Shown here: piece by piece, positions 1-8,986 of the stretch | Numbering within the stretch: position 1 is the first letter of the stretch | Layout: each line of letters starts with the position of its first letter | Source: Saprospiraceae bacterium | Lineage (GTDB): Bacteria > Bacteroidota > Bacteroidia > Chitinophagales > Saprospiraceae | Length of the DNA: 64,000 nt | Reading direction: 5' to 3' | Assembly (NCBI GenBank): GCA_016717145.1 | Contig: JADKGD010000034.1 | Coordinates: forward strand, 19,842-83,841 | The notes under the pieces: generated by a model | The model's input: only the letters and a program-made list of their open reading frames with translations | Database searches by the model: none | What the model was told of the DNA's origin: nothing | Position numbers and translations under genes: made by a program

Positions 1-2
1 TT

Positions 3-500
3 ACCCCTGTTGATGTTTCTATACTTGCTGCGAGATATCTGGCCACTAATGAGGATTCAAAAATCCTGGATATCGGTTCAGGAGCAGGAAAATTTTGTTT
101 GATCGGATCAGCTTGTTCTGAAGGTACTTTCACGGGCGTGGAGCAAACGAAAGAAATTCTGTGTAATTGCGGATGGTATTGTCATAAAATATAATCTGCC
201 AATGTAACATTCATACACAGTAATATTACAGACGTTGTATTTTCAGATTTTACAGGATTTTATTTTTTTAATGCTTTTGATGAAAACAAACACATAGGGC
301 ATCGTATTGATGATGAAGCATTTCTTGGAAGAGATTTGTACGAAACCTATTCTAATTATGTAAAAAAACAACTTAATACGATGCCAAAGGGCACAAAGCT
401 GGTCACTTATTTCAGTTATTCAACCGAAGTCCCGGACAGTTACACACTAATGGAAAGTTCATTTGAAGGCAAACTTAAATATTGGGAAAAATTGGAGTGA
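3..500 (+). pseudogene. Class I SAM-dependent methyltransferase, 5'-truncated and frameshifted
   Basis: The gene enters from the left edge of the window. Translation shows a Rossmann motif I (ILDIGSGAGKF) followed by GTFTGVEQ, typical of class I SAM methyltransferases, and ends at the TGA at 498-500. The reading frame leaves its track near 165 and returns near 200. The intervening bases read sensibly (ADGIVIKYNLP) in the neighbouring frame, so a compensating pair of single-base indels explains the internal TAA. The product would be a small soluble methyltransferase; no substrate can be inferred. It is convergent with the UbiA remnant just downstream. It may be intact in the organism and damaged only in this assembly. 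Confidence 0.6.
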
Positions 501-518
501 TGTTGAGGGAATATTGTA

Positions 519-1426
519 TCAAATCAAACACCAGCTTGCAAAAAACAAATATTCGGCAAAAAGAAAAGCCAAAACTCATATAAAATCGGATACAGAATCC
601 GGAAATGCTAAATTAACTTGTGAAGCTTGCACAACGAATGCACATGCCATGGGAATGACAAAATCAACAGATACCAGTTTTGTGTGCTATAGGCCCAGAT
701 TATTGCAACCACGTAGGCAATGCTCACCATAAAAACGCCACATCTGAATGCCAGCTGCGGTGAATAAAGCAAGGCAAATGTTTTTATTTTGAAAACTTTG
801 TCGCCAACCACATCCGGCAAATCCTTAAACCATGCTATCGCTATGCTGAATGCAAGTACAAAACCTGTCAATGCAAACAATTCACCGGGAAGTTTTTCAT
901 TGATTAATGTAATGATGGAATACTTTTCTTCTGGTTGTGCTGTAAAAACAAAGTGAAGATACATACCTAAATTCACCAATAATCCCCTGACCAAAGTTAT
1001 TGACAACGCAGCCGGTAAATGATGTTTTTTCAACTGAATGGGTGGGACGGAATATGCTGCGCCTATTAAACAGATTACCAAAATCAAACATCCTAAAACA
1101 ACACCTCAGTAAAAACCTAACAACAATGCCGCTGCAAGTGAAATCCAGACTATGACATGCGTGTCTCAAAGTGAGCGATCCGTCAGCAAGCGGCAATTTG
1201 GGTTTATTTATTTTGTCCAGATCGATATCAATAATTTGATTGAGTCCGACGACAAAACATTGCAAGCTATTCCGGCAATTAAAGTGCCAATTAATAAGTC
1301 AAGATTACCTTCAAATCCTTTCCTTTTAGCGCAAGCATCCAGTGTAATGATACTCACTATTGATCCAATAATCGTGTGTGGACGACCAAATCGCCATAAA
1401 GTTGTTAAAAAATCAATAAGTATCAC
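519..1426 (-). pseudogene. UbiA-family prenyltransferase, homogentisate phytyltransferase-like, frameshifted
   Basis: Three overlapping minus-strand frames together give one UbiA membrane prenyltransferase. The N-terminal part contains LWRFGRPHTIIGS, the middle contains NQIIDIDLDKINKPKLPL, and the C-terminal part has several hydrophobic helices and a second Asp-rich loop (AWFKDLPDVVGD). The NQxxDxxxDxxNKPxLPLA signature is that of the homogentisate phytyltransferase branch (tocopherol/plastoquinone-type chemistry) rather than UbiA/MenA proper. A GTG at 1426, overlapping the end of the upstream methyltransferase gene by 14 bases, is the likely start; an ATG at 1486 is the alternative. At least three indels are needed to restore the frame, the last near 650. 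The stop is inferred at 519-521. Family call is firm; whether the gene is dead or mis-sequenced is not decidable here. Confidence 0.6.
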
Positions 1427-2159
1427 TAGAGCTGATTTTGATGGTGGTAACAAATGTTGGAAAACTGAAATGCTGTTTAACTTCAATTAATGAAACATCA
1501 TAAAAATGGTTGGAAAACATCTTTCTGTATTGGTTGACTGACTTGGATTTTAATATCGAAATATAACCATCAATTAATACTGTCAATAGATTAACAGGAA
1601 AAATATAAGTAAACAGCAATCTTTTCCATTCAAACGGTTTTATAAATGGTGTTAGGATGAATACCCCTGGTATGGAAGCAAAGGTCACAAGTACAAAATT
1701 TATAAAAGTTGGTTGTACAAGTTCTACAATCAAGAGATTGGAATTAGTTTGAAGGATTTTTGAAACTATGGCCAACTGTTGTTCTTTCTCAAAATGGTGA
1801 AAAGCATTATACATTGTAAAATACCTCTTATTATCAGGTTGCACATCAAGCACATCAACAGTTTCCGTATTGTAATGTATGTCGGGATATGCGGGTATAT
1901 TAAGCGGAAATTTGTCTGATAATACTGAAGACAAATTGTGTATATTTAATTTATGATGTACATAAATTGCGGGGTAGCCGCTGCCGCTGCATAAATCTGT
2001 AATCTGCAATAATTTCAGCTTTGTCAAATCATTTTTTATGATACCCGGAATATTTCTATACAATCCGAATTTTGATACTAATATACCAATATTCTGCATC
2101 TGGAATCTGCGCAATAATGGCGGAAACCAATTAAAATCTTCCAATTCCTTTAAACTCAT
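1413..2159 (-). CDS. Class I SAM methyltransferase-like membrane-associated protein
   Basis: This 248-residue protein has a recognisable SAM-binding motif (ITDLCSGSGYPAIY) around residues 53-66 and a post-motif (YFTMYNAFHHF) that matches class I methyltransferases. The C-terminal half carries two hydrophobic stretches around residues 145-195 (LVTFASIPGVFILTPF; LLFTYIFPVNLLTVLI), which suggests membrane attachment. It directly precedes the UbiA-like gene on the same strand with a short overlap, so the two are probably one operon and may act on the same prenylated or lipidic substrate. The substrate is unknown. It could alternatively be a degenerate, non-catalytic relative. Confidence 0.6.
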   Translation of the reverse strand: MSLKELEDFNWFPPLLRRFQMQNIGILVSKFGLYRNIPGIIKNDLTKLKLLQITDLCSGSGYPAIYVHHKLNIHNLSSVLSDKFPLNIPAYPDIHYNTETVDVLDVQPDNKRYFTMYNAFHHFEKEQQLAIVSKILQTNSNLLIVELVQPTFINFVLVTFASIPGVFILTPFIKPFEWKRLLFTYIFPVNLLTVLIDGYISILKSKSVNQYRKMFSNHFYDVSLIEVKQHFSFPTFVTTIKISSSDTY

Positions 2160-2261
2160 TTTTCCGGTTTAAACGCGTATGTCAAGTGTTGATCCTCCTT
2201 ATAACTTGATTTTCATCAAATAGTTTCTAGTTTTTTTCTACGATCTTAAAGTACAATGAAG

Positions 2262-2334
2262 TCGGGACGACTGGATTCGAACCAGCGACCTCTAGCACCC
2301 CATGCTAGTACGCTACCAACTGCGCTACGTCCCG
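2262..2334 (-). tRNA. tRNA-Pro (anticodon GGG)
   Basis: The minus strand folds into a full cloverleaf. A 7-bp acceptor stem CGGGACG pairs with CGTCCCG followed by discriminator A. There is a D-loop with AGTTGGTAGC, an anticodon stem CTAGC/GCTAG around the 7-base loop ATGGGGT (anticodon GGG), and a T-loop GGTTCGAATCC. The CCA end is not encoded. This is a proline tRNA reading CCC/CCU. Confidence 0.93.
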
Positions 2335-2661
2335 AAACGTGCACAAAATAATAATTATTTTGAAAAAATTGCTGTTTCAGTTTACGAATGAAAAAATTAT
2401 AATTCATTGACTCATCTTAAGTACAATTCAACATTTTATTAAAGGTCTCTAGCTATAATTTAATAAAAATGAATGCTTTGCTTAAAAAATATTCATCAAT
2501 TAATAGGTGTTAAATGACATTTGATGCAAAATATAAGTACAAAAAACATAAAATTGACTTAGTATACAAGTAAATACCTTTTATTTGCACACTTTATATT
2601 ATACGACATAAACCAAGTCACATTTGTAGTAGAAAACCATATTAAAATTTAACATTAACAC
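2335..2661. other. Intergenic region, no gene seen
   Basis: This A+T-rich stretch between tRNA-Pro and the CotH gene has no open frame with coding character. It should hold the promoters of both flanking genes. TATACAAG and TTATATTA-like runs occur near 2560-2600, but no consensus -7 element could be assigned with confidence. Confidence 0.4.
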
Positions 2662-5000
2662 ATGAAATCATTAGCCCAAATCCATATTTTTTATTATTTG
2701 TGCTAACCGCAACCGGACAGTCGTTGCCACAACAATGGCACAAATACAATAACGGGCATGCCATGAAAGCCGGTGATCTGCCTTCAGAAGGTTTTTATAG
2801 TGAAAGCAAAATGGAAGAAATAAGACTTTATTTCGGCCAAACGAATTACTGGAACTTATTGACACAAAACTACAATTCCAAGACAGATATTCTCAGTAAA
2901 ATGACTTATGGCGGTCAAACTTATGATAGTATCGGCGTACGGTTTAAAGGCCAAACGTCCTATTTTATGAATACCTCTCAAAAAAAGTCATTTAACATTT
3001 CCATGGATTATATCAAAGATGGTCAGGAAATTGATGGGTATAAATCATTAAATCTTAATAATTCGTGGACAGACCCTTCATTCATGAGGGAAGTTGTTTA
3101 TTACAATCTTATCAGAAACCATACACCCGCCGCTAAAGCAAATTTCGTAAGATTATTCATCAATGATATCGATTGGGGTGTGTATCAAAACGTGGAACAA
3201 CTCAATAAAGATTTCCTGCAGGAATGGTACACAGACAATGATGGTGTAAATATACGTGCTGATGTACCTGATGGTAGTTCGAGCGGCCCTGGCGGTGGCG
3301 GAGGCGGAATGGGTGGAATGTGGGGTGACGGTACAGCAGCGTTAAATTATCTGGGAACAGACACTGCCAAATATCAAAAATATTACACGCTTAAAAGTTC
3401 GGGTGTCAGTGATCCATGGCAACAATTAATAAAAGCTTGCGACATACTTCAAAATACACCTTCAACAAATCTGGAAAGCATAGCTCCTCAATACTTTGAT
3501 ATCGACAAAATATTATGGCATTTGGCCAGCGAAATAGCATTTTCAGATGACGACAGCTATGTGTTTAAAGGGAAGATGGATTATTATCTTTATCAGGATG
3601 CAGCAACAGGTAGATGGGCAACTTATGACTACGATGCCAACAGTACCATGGAGACTGCCCATGTATCGTGGTCACCATTTTACAATGAAACAAAAACAAA
3701 TTACCCCTTACTCAATAAAATATTGGCTGTTCCTGCTTTCAGACAGCGATATCTGGCGCATTTGCGTACCATCATTTCTGAATTATTTGATGAAACAAAA
3801 GTCAATGCCTTGATTGATACATATGATGCACAAATTAAAGTTGCCGTATTTGCAGATATCAAGAAACCTACGTCAAATAATGCCTATACTAACGAATTGA
3901 AGACCTTAAAAAATTTCATAAAAGACAGAAAAGTTTTTTTACTTAACAATACAGAGGTAAAGACTGTTAGTCCGGAGATATCAGATGTTGCGTATAATGT
4001 GGATGGTATTCAATGGGCTAAAATAAATCCTCAGGATGATGTTTTAATAACCGCTAAAGTCCATTTTTCTGGAGGACTCCATCAGGTAAATATTCATTTT
4101 GGAACCGGGTTTTCCGGCCTTTACCAAAGTATGGCAATGTACGATGATGGGACAAATGGTGATGTATTGGCTTCGGATGGCTTGTACAGTGCTATTCTAC
4201 CTACTTACGGTGCTGGTACCCTGGTTAAATATTATGTAGAAGCCATTGGCAATGATGTGGCCAAAACAAGGGCCTATTTTCCAAAGGGGGCAGAACATGA
4301 TGTAATGATATATGACATTGAAGCTGACGTTGCATCGGCCAGAACTGTAGTCATCAATGAATTTATGGCTTCCAATACCGGAATCATAAAAGATGAAAAT
4401 GACGAGACAGAAGATTGGATTGAATTCTACAATACAACGTCCGATGACATCAACATGTCAGGTTATAACCTTACGGACAATGTGGATAATCTGACTAAAT
4501 TTACGTTTGCTGAAAATACCATACTAAAAGCAAACAGTTATTTAATAATCTGGGCTGATGAAGACCAGACTCAAGGAAGTAATCATGCCAATTTTAAGTT
4601 ATCTGCCAGTGGCGAGTCTATCATTTTATTGGACCAAAACTTAGTGATACTTGATGAAGTAACTTTTGGTCAGCAAACAACCAATAAATCATCGGCCAGA
4701 AAGCCAAACGGCACTGGAAATTTTGTCATTGGAGATCATACATTTAATGTCAATAATGACGGCCCAACTCAAACTTTAGATACCGGTTATGATTCCTTTA
4801 CCGTACATCCCAATCCTGCCAGTAACTATATTGTAGTTAATGGTCCAATTGCCCCTATTGAATTGTATAATCTTCAATCAAAGCTTGTAATGATCGCAAC
4901 TCAGCCAAAAACCAACACAATAGATATATCCAACTTACCTAATGGGATGTATATTATAAAATGTGGACCTGCAACCAAAAAACTTATCATAATGAAATAA
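2662..5000 (+). CDS. Secreted CotH-family protein with lamin-tail domain and type IX secretion tail
   Basis: A CotH kinase-like domain spans about residues 15-430; CotH proteins are atypical secreted kinases found in spore coats and exoproteins. It contains a Gly-rich loop (SSGPGGGGGGMGGMWGDG), then TYDYDANSTME. An immunoglobulin-like linker follows. A lamin-tail domain (about residues 545-670, starting VINEFMASNTGII) and a C-terminal Por/T9SS sorting domain (VHPNPASNY...LPNGMYIIK...KLIIMK) complete it. The open frame begins at 2700 with GTG, but upstream bases in the same frame read NPYFLLFVLTATGQS, a signal peptide core. The ATG at 2662 (MKSLAQ) lies one base out of frame, so a missing A near 2680 probably hides the true start. 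It is exported and likely anchored or released by T9SS. Confidence 0.82.
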
Positions 5001-5060
5001 GAGGACCCAACTTTGCAACATTATTTCCTGTTGAATCGTTTTAAATTCAAAATAAGGTCA

Positions 5061-5696
5061 ATGCCCTTGAAAGTAATATTTTTAGGTTTTATTTGTTCTC
5101 TTGCAATTAATGCTGATTGTCAGAGTCATTATTTGCTGGATAATTTCAAAGCATATAAAGAATCAAACAGGGTTGTATTAAATTGGACTGTTAAGAAGGG
5201 TAATACTTGTAGCGGTACCGGTATTCTGAGATCAACGGATAATATTAACTTTGAAGTCATTGGTGAGATAAGTGGCATCTGCGGCAGTCAGGAAACAGCA
5301 AAATCATATTCATTTATTGACGAAAATCCCGTAAAAAATAAAATAAACTACTATGTGCTGGAACTGGGATTTTCGGGAAAAACCGAACCTTCTTTAGCTA
5401 TTAAATACCTTGATGTGTCAACTAATGGGTATTTACTCTATCCAAATCCTATTGATGATATTGGTTACCTCTATTTTAACAATGTAAATAATAGTAAACA
5501 TACACTACGAATTAATGATGCTTCAGGAAAATATTATCCCACTTATACTACAAATAGTGACGTATTTACTTTAATATTTCCTACAAACCCTGATTACTTA
5601 CCATCTCATATTATATATTGGCAGTCACTTTTAGTTTTTACCATATTAAATGAATCAGGAGAAATCGTTGCCTCAGGAAAATTTATAAAAAAATAA
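5061..5696 (+). CDS. Secreted hypothetical protein with T9SS-like C-terminal region
   Basis: The 211-residue product starts at ATG 5061 (MPLKVIFLGFICSLAINADCQS), giving a clean signal peptide; a TTG at 5013 in frame would place 16 extra residues in front. The N-terminal half (LDNFKAYKESNRVVLNWTVKKGNTCSGTGILRS split over residues 24-55) resembles the fibronectin-like module that often precedes sorting domains in Bacteroidota (VxLxWxV...I.RS.D...FEVIG). A YPNP motif near residue 133 begins a degenerate sorting domain, but the end lacks the usual GxYxx...K pattern. It lies 60 bases after the CotH gene, so co-transcription is likely. Function unknown. Confidence 0.65.
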   Translation: MPLKVIFLGFICSLAINADCQSHYLLDNFKAYKESNRVVLNWTVKKGNTCSGTGILRSTDNINFEVIGEISGICGSQETAKSYSFIDENPVKNKINYYVLELGFSGKTEPSLAIKYLDVSTNGYLLYPNPIDDIGYLYFNNVNNSKHTLRINDASGKYYPTYTTNSDVFTLIFPTNPDYLPSHIIYWQSLLVFTILNESGEIVASGKFIKK

Positions 5697-5835
5697 GCCC
5701 TTATTGTACTTGCCCGATAATTTGGAAATAGAAGCGCAAATGTCTGCATCTGTTTCTTTAGATTTGTCACTTACATTGCAGATGATTTCTGAATAAACTA
5801 TATTTCTATATCTTTGCAATGTCAACCTAAACAAA

Positions 5836-6717
5836 TTGCAAAATAATTTCTATTTTAAAATACTTTCACTCATTGCCATCCTGATCGGAGGCTTATTATG
5901 TAGTGATCTAATGCTAAAGGCATTGGCTTATTTAAATGGTATCACCATTTCTTCAGAAAAAGAGTTGATAGCATTACTTATCGATGGCAGACATTCAGCT
6001 ATGGTCAAGGGCTTTGTTACTACAAGTCATTTGCTTGTTTTTACCATTTGCCCGTTGATTTTTTTATCTATTTTTTATAAACATAATATTAAAACACATT
6101 TAAAATTAAGTCATTTTAATCCTGTGTTTATGTTACTCTTTCCCCTTGCATTATTTTCTTTATTTCCACTAATAGCATACATCACGTTTTACATTGATCA
6201 AATCGATTTTCCGGATTATATGGAAAATATAGACAAGGATTCCATCAATGGTATGTTACAGCTCCTTAAGATGGACTCCCTGAGTGACTTACTTGTCAAT
6301 TTGTTTATGGTCGGTCTTTTGCCTGGAATAGGCGAAGAATTATTATTTAGAGGTGTCATCCAGAATGAGCTTATCGCAAAATTTAAAAAGCCGCACACAG
6401 CCATATGGATTACAGCCATACTTTTCAGCGCCTTCCATTTTCAAATTGCGGGCTTTTTACCAAAAATGATGATTGGCCTTGTCCTGGGTTATGCATATCA
6501 CTTATCAGGCAGTCTGTTTTTACCTATTTTTATACACGCCCTAAATAATAGTTTTGCCACCGTAGCGCTTTTTTTTGCCGGTGGCAAAATGGAAGATGAA
6601 GCTATACCCAGAGAAAATATACCGATAGCGACAGTGTTGTTATCTACCATAATTTGTGGCTTACTGATGTATAATATTTATACCATTGCTAAAAAAGATA
6701 TCATGCCCAATGAATAA
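5836..6717 (+). CDS. CPBP-family intramembrane glutamic endopeptidase (Abi/CAAX-like)
   Basis: This integral membrane protein of 293 residues has about eight hydrophobic segments. The three CPBP motifs are visible: GEELLFRGVI near residue 170 (EExxxR), FSAFHFQ near residue 196 (FxxxH), and HALNNS near residue 235. These supply the glutamate and histidines of the Rce1/CAAX-type active site, buried in the membrane. No ATG fits upstream of the first helix; a TTG at 5836 gives the full N-terminus. The gene overlaps cdsA by 8 bases and leads the cdsA-psd operon. Its substrate is not predictable. Confidence 0.82.
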   Translation: MQNNFYFKILSLIAILIGGLLCSDLMLKALAYLNGITISSEKELIALLIDGRHSAMVKGFVTTSHLLVFTICPLIFLSIFYKHNIKTHLKLSHFNPVFMLLFPLALFSLFPLIAYITFYIDQIDFPDYMENIDKDSINGMLQLLKMDSLSDLLVNLFMVGLLPGIGEELLFRGVIQNELIAKFKKPHTAIWITAILFSAFHFQIAGFLPKMMIGLVLGYAYHLSGSLFLPIFIHALNNSFATVALFFAGGKMEDEAIPRENIPIATVLLSTIICGLLMYNIYTIAKKDIMPNE

Positions 6718-7525
6718 AAATCAAGTCCTGAAACAAAGGTCGATTACAGCTGTCATCTTTGGAGTTATTGTAATATTATTGTTGGTGTCGGGCAAATTTC
6801 CTTCTATTTTTTTGCTTGTCACGATTGCTTTGATGTGCACATTTGAATATGGAAAAATGATTTTTCCCACTAAAATAAACAAAATAATGCCGCTCCTGGG
6901 AGCCACTTTTTTAGTCCTTATTACAGCTATCGTTGTCAATCCTGCTTCTGAATATTTTTTATGGTTAACTGTACTTAGTGCACTTGCTATGGTAACGGGC
7001 ATAGTAAATATGTTTTTTCCTTTTATCAACCATCACAAAAATTATTTACTGGTTTCAGCATTATATTTTGGTCTGCCGGTGGGACTATTTATATCATTTA
7101 TCTACCATAGCCCCACATTCCCCAAATATCTGAACATCATATTGATTTCGCTGATTTGGGTAAATGATTCATTTGCATATATATTCGGATCTAGGCTGGG
7201 AAAAAACAAGATGTTTGAACGTATTTCGCCTAAAAAAACCTGGGAAGGATTTATTGGAGGCGGCATGTGTACCCTGATAGCTGCATATTTTGTTGACCAA
7301 AACTACAATGAATTTACGGTTACATTTTGGATGATAACCGCCTTGATTGTTTGGGTTATCGGTACGCTTGGTGATTTTGTTGAATCGTCCGTAAAGCGCA
7401 ATCTAGGTGTCAAAGACTCAGGAACTATCCTACCCGGACATGGAGGAATTTTAGATAGATTCGATAGTTTTATATATATTCTGCCATTTATATTACTTTT
7501 GCTGCTTAATTCCTATCAAGCATAA
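6710..7525 (+). CDS. cdsA: Phosphatidate cytidylyltransferase
   Basis: CdsA converts phosphatidate and CTP to CDP-diacylglycerol at the inner membrane. The protein is polytopic and carries the family signature near its C-terminus: SSVKRNLGVKDSG followed by LPGHGGILDRFDS, with the KD and HGG...DR residues intact. The ATG at 6710 is chosen because it overlaps the end of the CPBP gene; this gives 271 residues, a normal CdsA length. It is followed 28 bases later by psd, which acts downstream of CDP-diacylglycerol on the phosphatidylethanolamine route, so the two form a phospholipid synthesis unit. Confidence 0.93.
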   Translation: MNKNQVLKQRSITAVIFGVIVILLLVSGKFPSIFLLVTIALMCTFEYGKMIFPTKINKIMPLLGATFLVLITAIVVNPASEYFLWLTVLSALAMVTGIVNMFFPFINHHKNYLLVSALYFGLPVGLFISFIYHSPTFPKYLNIILISLIWVNDSFAYIFGSRLGKNKMFERISPKKTWEGFIGGGMCTLIAAYFVDQNYNEFTVTFWMITALIVWVIGTLGDFVESSVKRNLGVKDSGTILPGHGGILDRFDSFIYILPFILLLLLNSYQA

Positions 7526-7553
7526 ACATACGATTGGAAAATAATTAAAATTT

Positions 7554-8201
7554 ATGACCATACACAAGGAAGGATACCCGACATTACTTTTGTTTTTTAT
7601 TGTATTGAGTATAATAAATTCAACAGTTTATTATCTGTTTAATCCATTTTCAACAGCAACGATATTATTAAGTATCGTATTTTATTTATTTTTAATATCT
7701 TTTTTCAGAAAACCTGATCGTAGCGTCACAATTCCCGACAATAGTCTTTTATTATCTCCTTGTGATGGAAAAGTTGTGGTTATTGAAAAAGTATTTGAAC
7801 CCGAATATTTAAAGAGTGATTGTATACAAGTTTCCATTTTTATGTCACCGCTTAATGTACACATAAACTGGTTCCCTACGGATGCTAATGTCATTTATTC
7901 AAAATATCATCCCGGCAAATATCTTGCTGCCTGGAATCCAAAAGCATCTACTGAAAACGAAAGAACTACAGTTTGTTACGAGACAAACAACAAAAAAATA
8001 CTTTTAAGACAGGTTGCCGGTGCTTTGGCAAGAAGAATAGTGTGTTATGCTGTATCCGGTAAAATGTTCAAACAGGGAGATGAAATGGGCTTTATTAAAT
8101 TTGGTTCGAGGGTGGATCTCTATCTGCCTTTGGATACAGACATTAAAGTAAATATTGGGGATAAGGTAGCTGGCAACAGGTCAGAAATAGCGACAATATA
8201 A
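7554..8201 (+). CDS. psd: Phosphatidylserine decarboxylase, short PSD-A type
   Basis: Phosphatidylserine decarboxylase makes phosphatidylethanolamine. The 215-residue proenzyme has two N-terminal hydrophobic segments, then LLLSPCDGKVVVIE, VSIFMSPLNVHINWFP and, near the C-terminus, FIKFGSRVDLYLP. The GS within this last motif is the self-cleavage site that generates the pyruvoyl group. The length and the GSR variant are typical of the short PSD-A class found in Bacteroidota. It is the last gene of the CPBP-cdsA-psd operon. Confidence 0.93.
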   Translation: MTIHKEGYPTLLLFFIVLSIINSTVYYLFNPFSTATILLSIVFYLFLISFFRKPDRSVTIPDNSLLLSPCDGKVVVIEKVFEPEYLKSDCIQVSIFMSPLNVHINWFPTDANVIYSKYHPGKYLAAWNPKASTENERTTVCYETNNKKILLRQVAGALARRIVCYAVSGKMFKQGDEMGFIKFGSRVDLYLPLDTDIKVNIGDKVAGNRSEIATI

Positions 8202-8242
8202 TGCCCGATTTGATTATAAAGTAATTTTTATGAATCTAAGGC

Positions 8243-8282
8243 TTTATTTGAATACATAAAGTACTTTATGTATTCAAATAAA
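8243..8282. repeat. 40-bp perfect AT-rich palindrome
   Basis: The sequence TTTATTTGAATACATAAAG, then TA, then CTTTATGTATTCAAATAAA is a perfect inverted repeat with 19-bp arms and no real spacer, centred at 8262.5. It lies 41 bases after psd and 193 bases before the cytochrome c gene. A GC-poor stem without a U-tract makes it a weak intrinsic terminator; it could be a cruciform, an operator or a transcript-stabilising hairpin. Confidence 0.6.
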
Positions 8283-8404
8283 CTAATGCAGCTACCGTCT
8301 TAGTATGTAAAAACAAATTTTTTTATTCGCTAACTTTAATAATATTTACTTATTGTTATTTTTATAAATTCTTCATTTTCAAGATTCAATTCTCGTATAT
8401 CAAC

Positions 8405-8451
8405 TTTATGACCACAGTCATAAATGATTTTTATTTTAAGCCCCACCTTTG
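8405..8451 (+). promoter_or_regulatory. Crp/Fnr-type operator and -7 element of the nos cluster
   Basis: An 8-4-8 perfect palindrome, TTTATGAC-CACA-GTCATAAA (8405-8424), has the geometry of a Crp/Fnr-family site. A -7-like element CACCTTTG lies at 8444-8451, so the box centre is 36.5 bases from its last G. That puts the centre near -42 from the expected transcription start, the class II activator position. The start codon of the cytochrome c gene follows 24 bases later. The same box and spacing recur before the fasciclin and crp genes. The regulator is inferred to be the crp gene product at 17831..18422. Confidence 0.65.
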
Positions 8452-8474
8452 CTTTAAATAAAAATCAATTTATA

Positions 8475-8963
8475 ATGAGAAACATTCATATCCTATTAAC
8501 TTTTACTCTTTTTATTTTTATTGTTGCCTGCGGTGGCAGCGACAAGAAGTCTGCAGAAACGACATCTGCAACACCGGCAACTGAGACCAAATCCTCAGAA
8601 CCGGCAAGTTATGATCCAACCAGAGGCGAAGGAAAGTTTACAGCTGAAAATGTTAAGATTGATCCAAAACTAGATACGGGAATGGCTGATGCCGGCGAAA
8701 AAATTGCAAGCGTTAAATGTACGTCATGCCACAAGATGAGTGCTGAAAAACTGGTTGGTCCGGGATGGAAAGGCGTGACAGAAAGAAAAACTGCGCACTG
8801 GATTATGAACTTTATCACAAACCCTGACCCCATGATTGACAAGGACCCTGAACTTCAGGCTCAACTTGAATTGTGTTTGGTCAGAATGCCAAATCAAAGT
8901 CTGGCTGACAATGATGCGAGACATATAGTAGAGTTTATGCGTAAAAATGATGGCATTAAATAA
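8475..8963 (+). CDS. Lipoprotein cytochrome c of the nos cluster
   Basis: This 162-residue protein has a lipoprotein signal (MRNIHILLTF...IVACGGS; cleavage before the Cys at residue 20), then a low-complexity Ser/Thr/Ala/Glu linker and one class I cytochrome c domain. The haem motif is CTSCHK near residue 78, with a distal Met in VRMPNQSL near residue 137. Mono-haem cytochromes of this kind sit directly before clade II nosZ and are thought to pass electrons to it in the periplasm. The ATG at 8475 follows the regulatory box; an in-frame earlier start at 8424 would fall within the operator region. nosZ follows after 23 bases. Confidence 0.85.
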   Translation: MRNIHILLTFTLFIFIVACGGSDKKSAETTSATPATETKSSEPASYDPTRGEGKFTAENVKIDPKLDTGMADAGEKIASVKCTSCHKMSAEKLVGPGWKGVTERKTAHWIMNFITNPDPMIDKDPELQAQLELCLVRMPNQSLADNDARHIVEFMRKNDGIK

Positions 8964-8986
8964 TTATAAAAACAAATACTAATATA

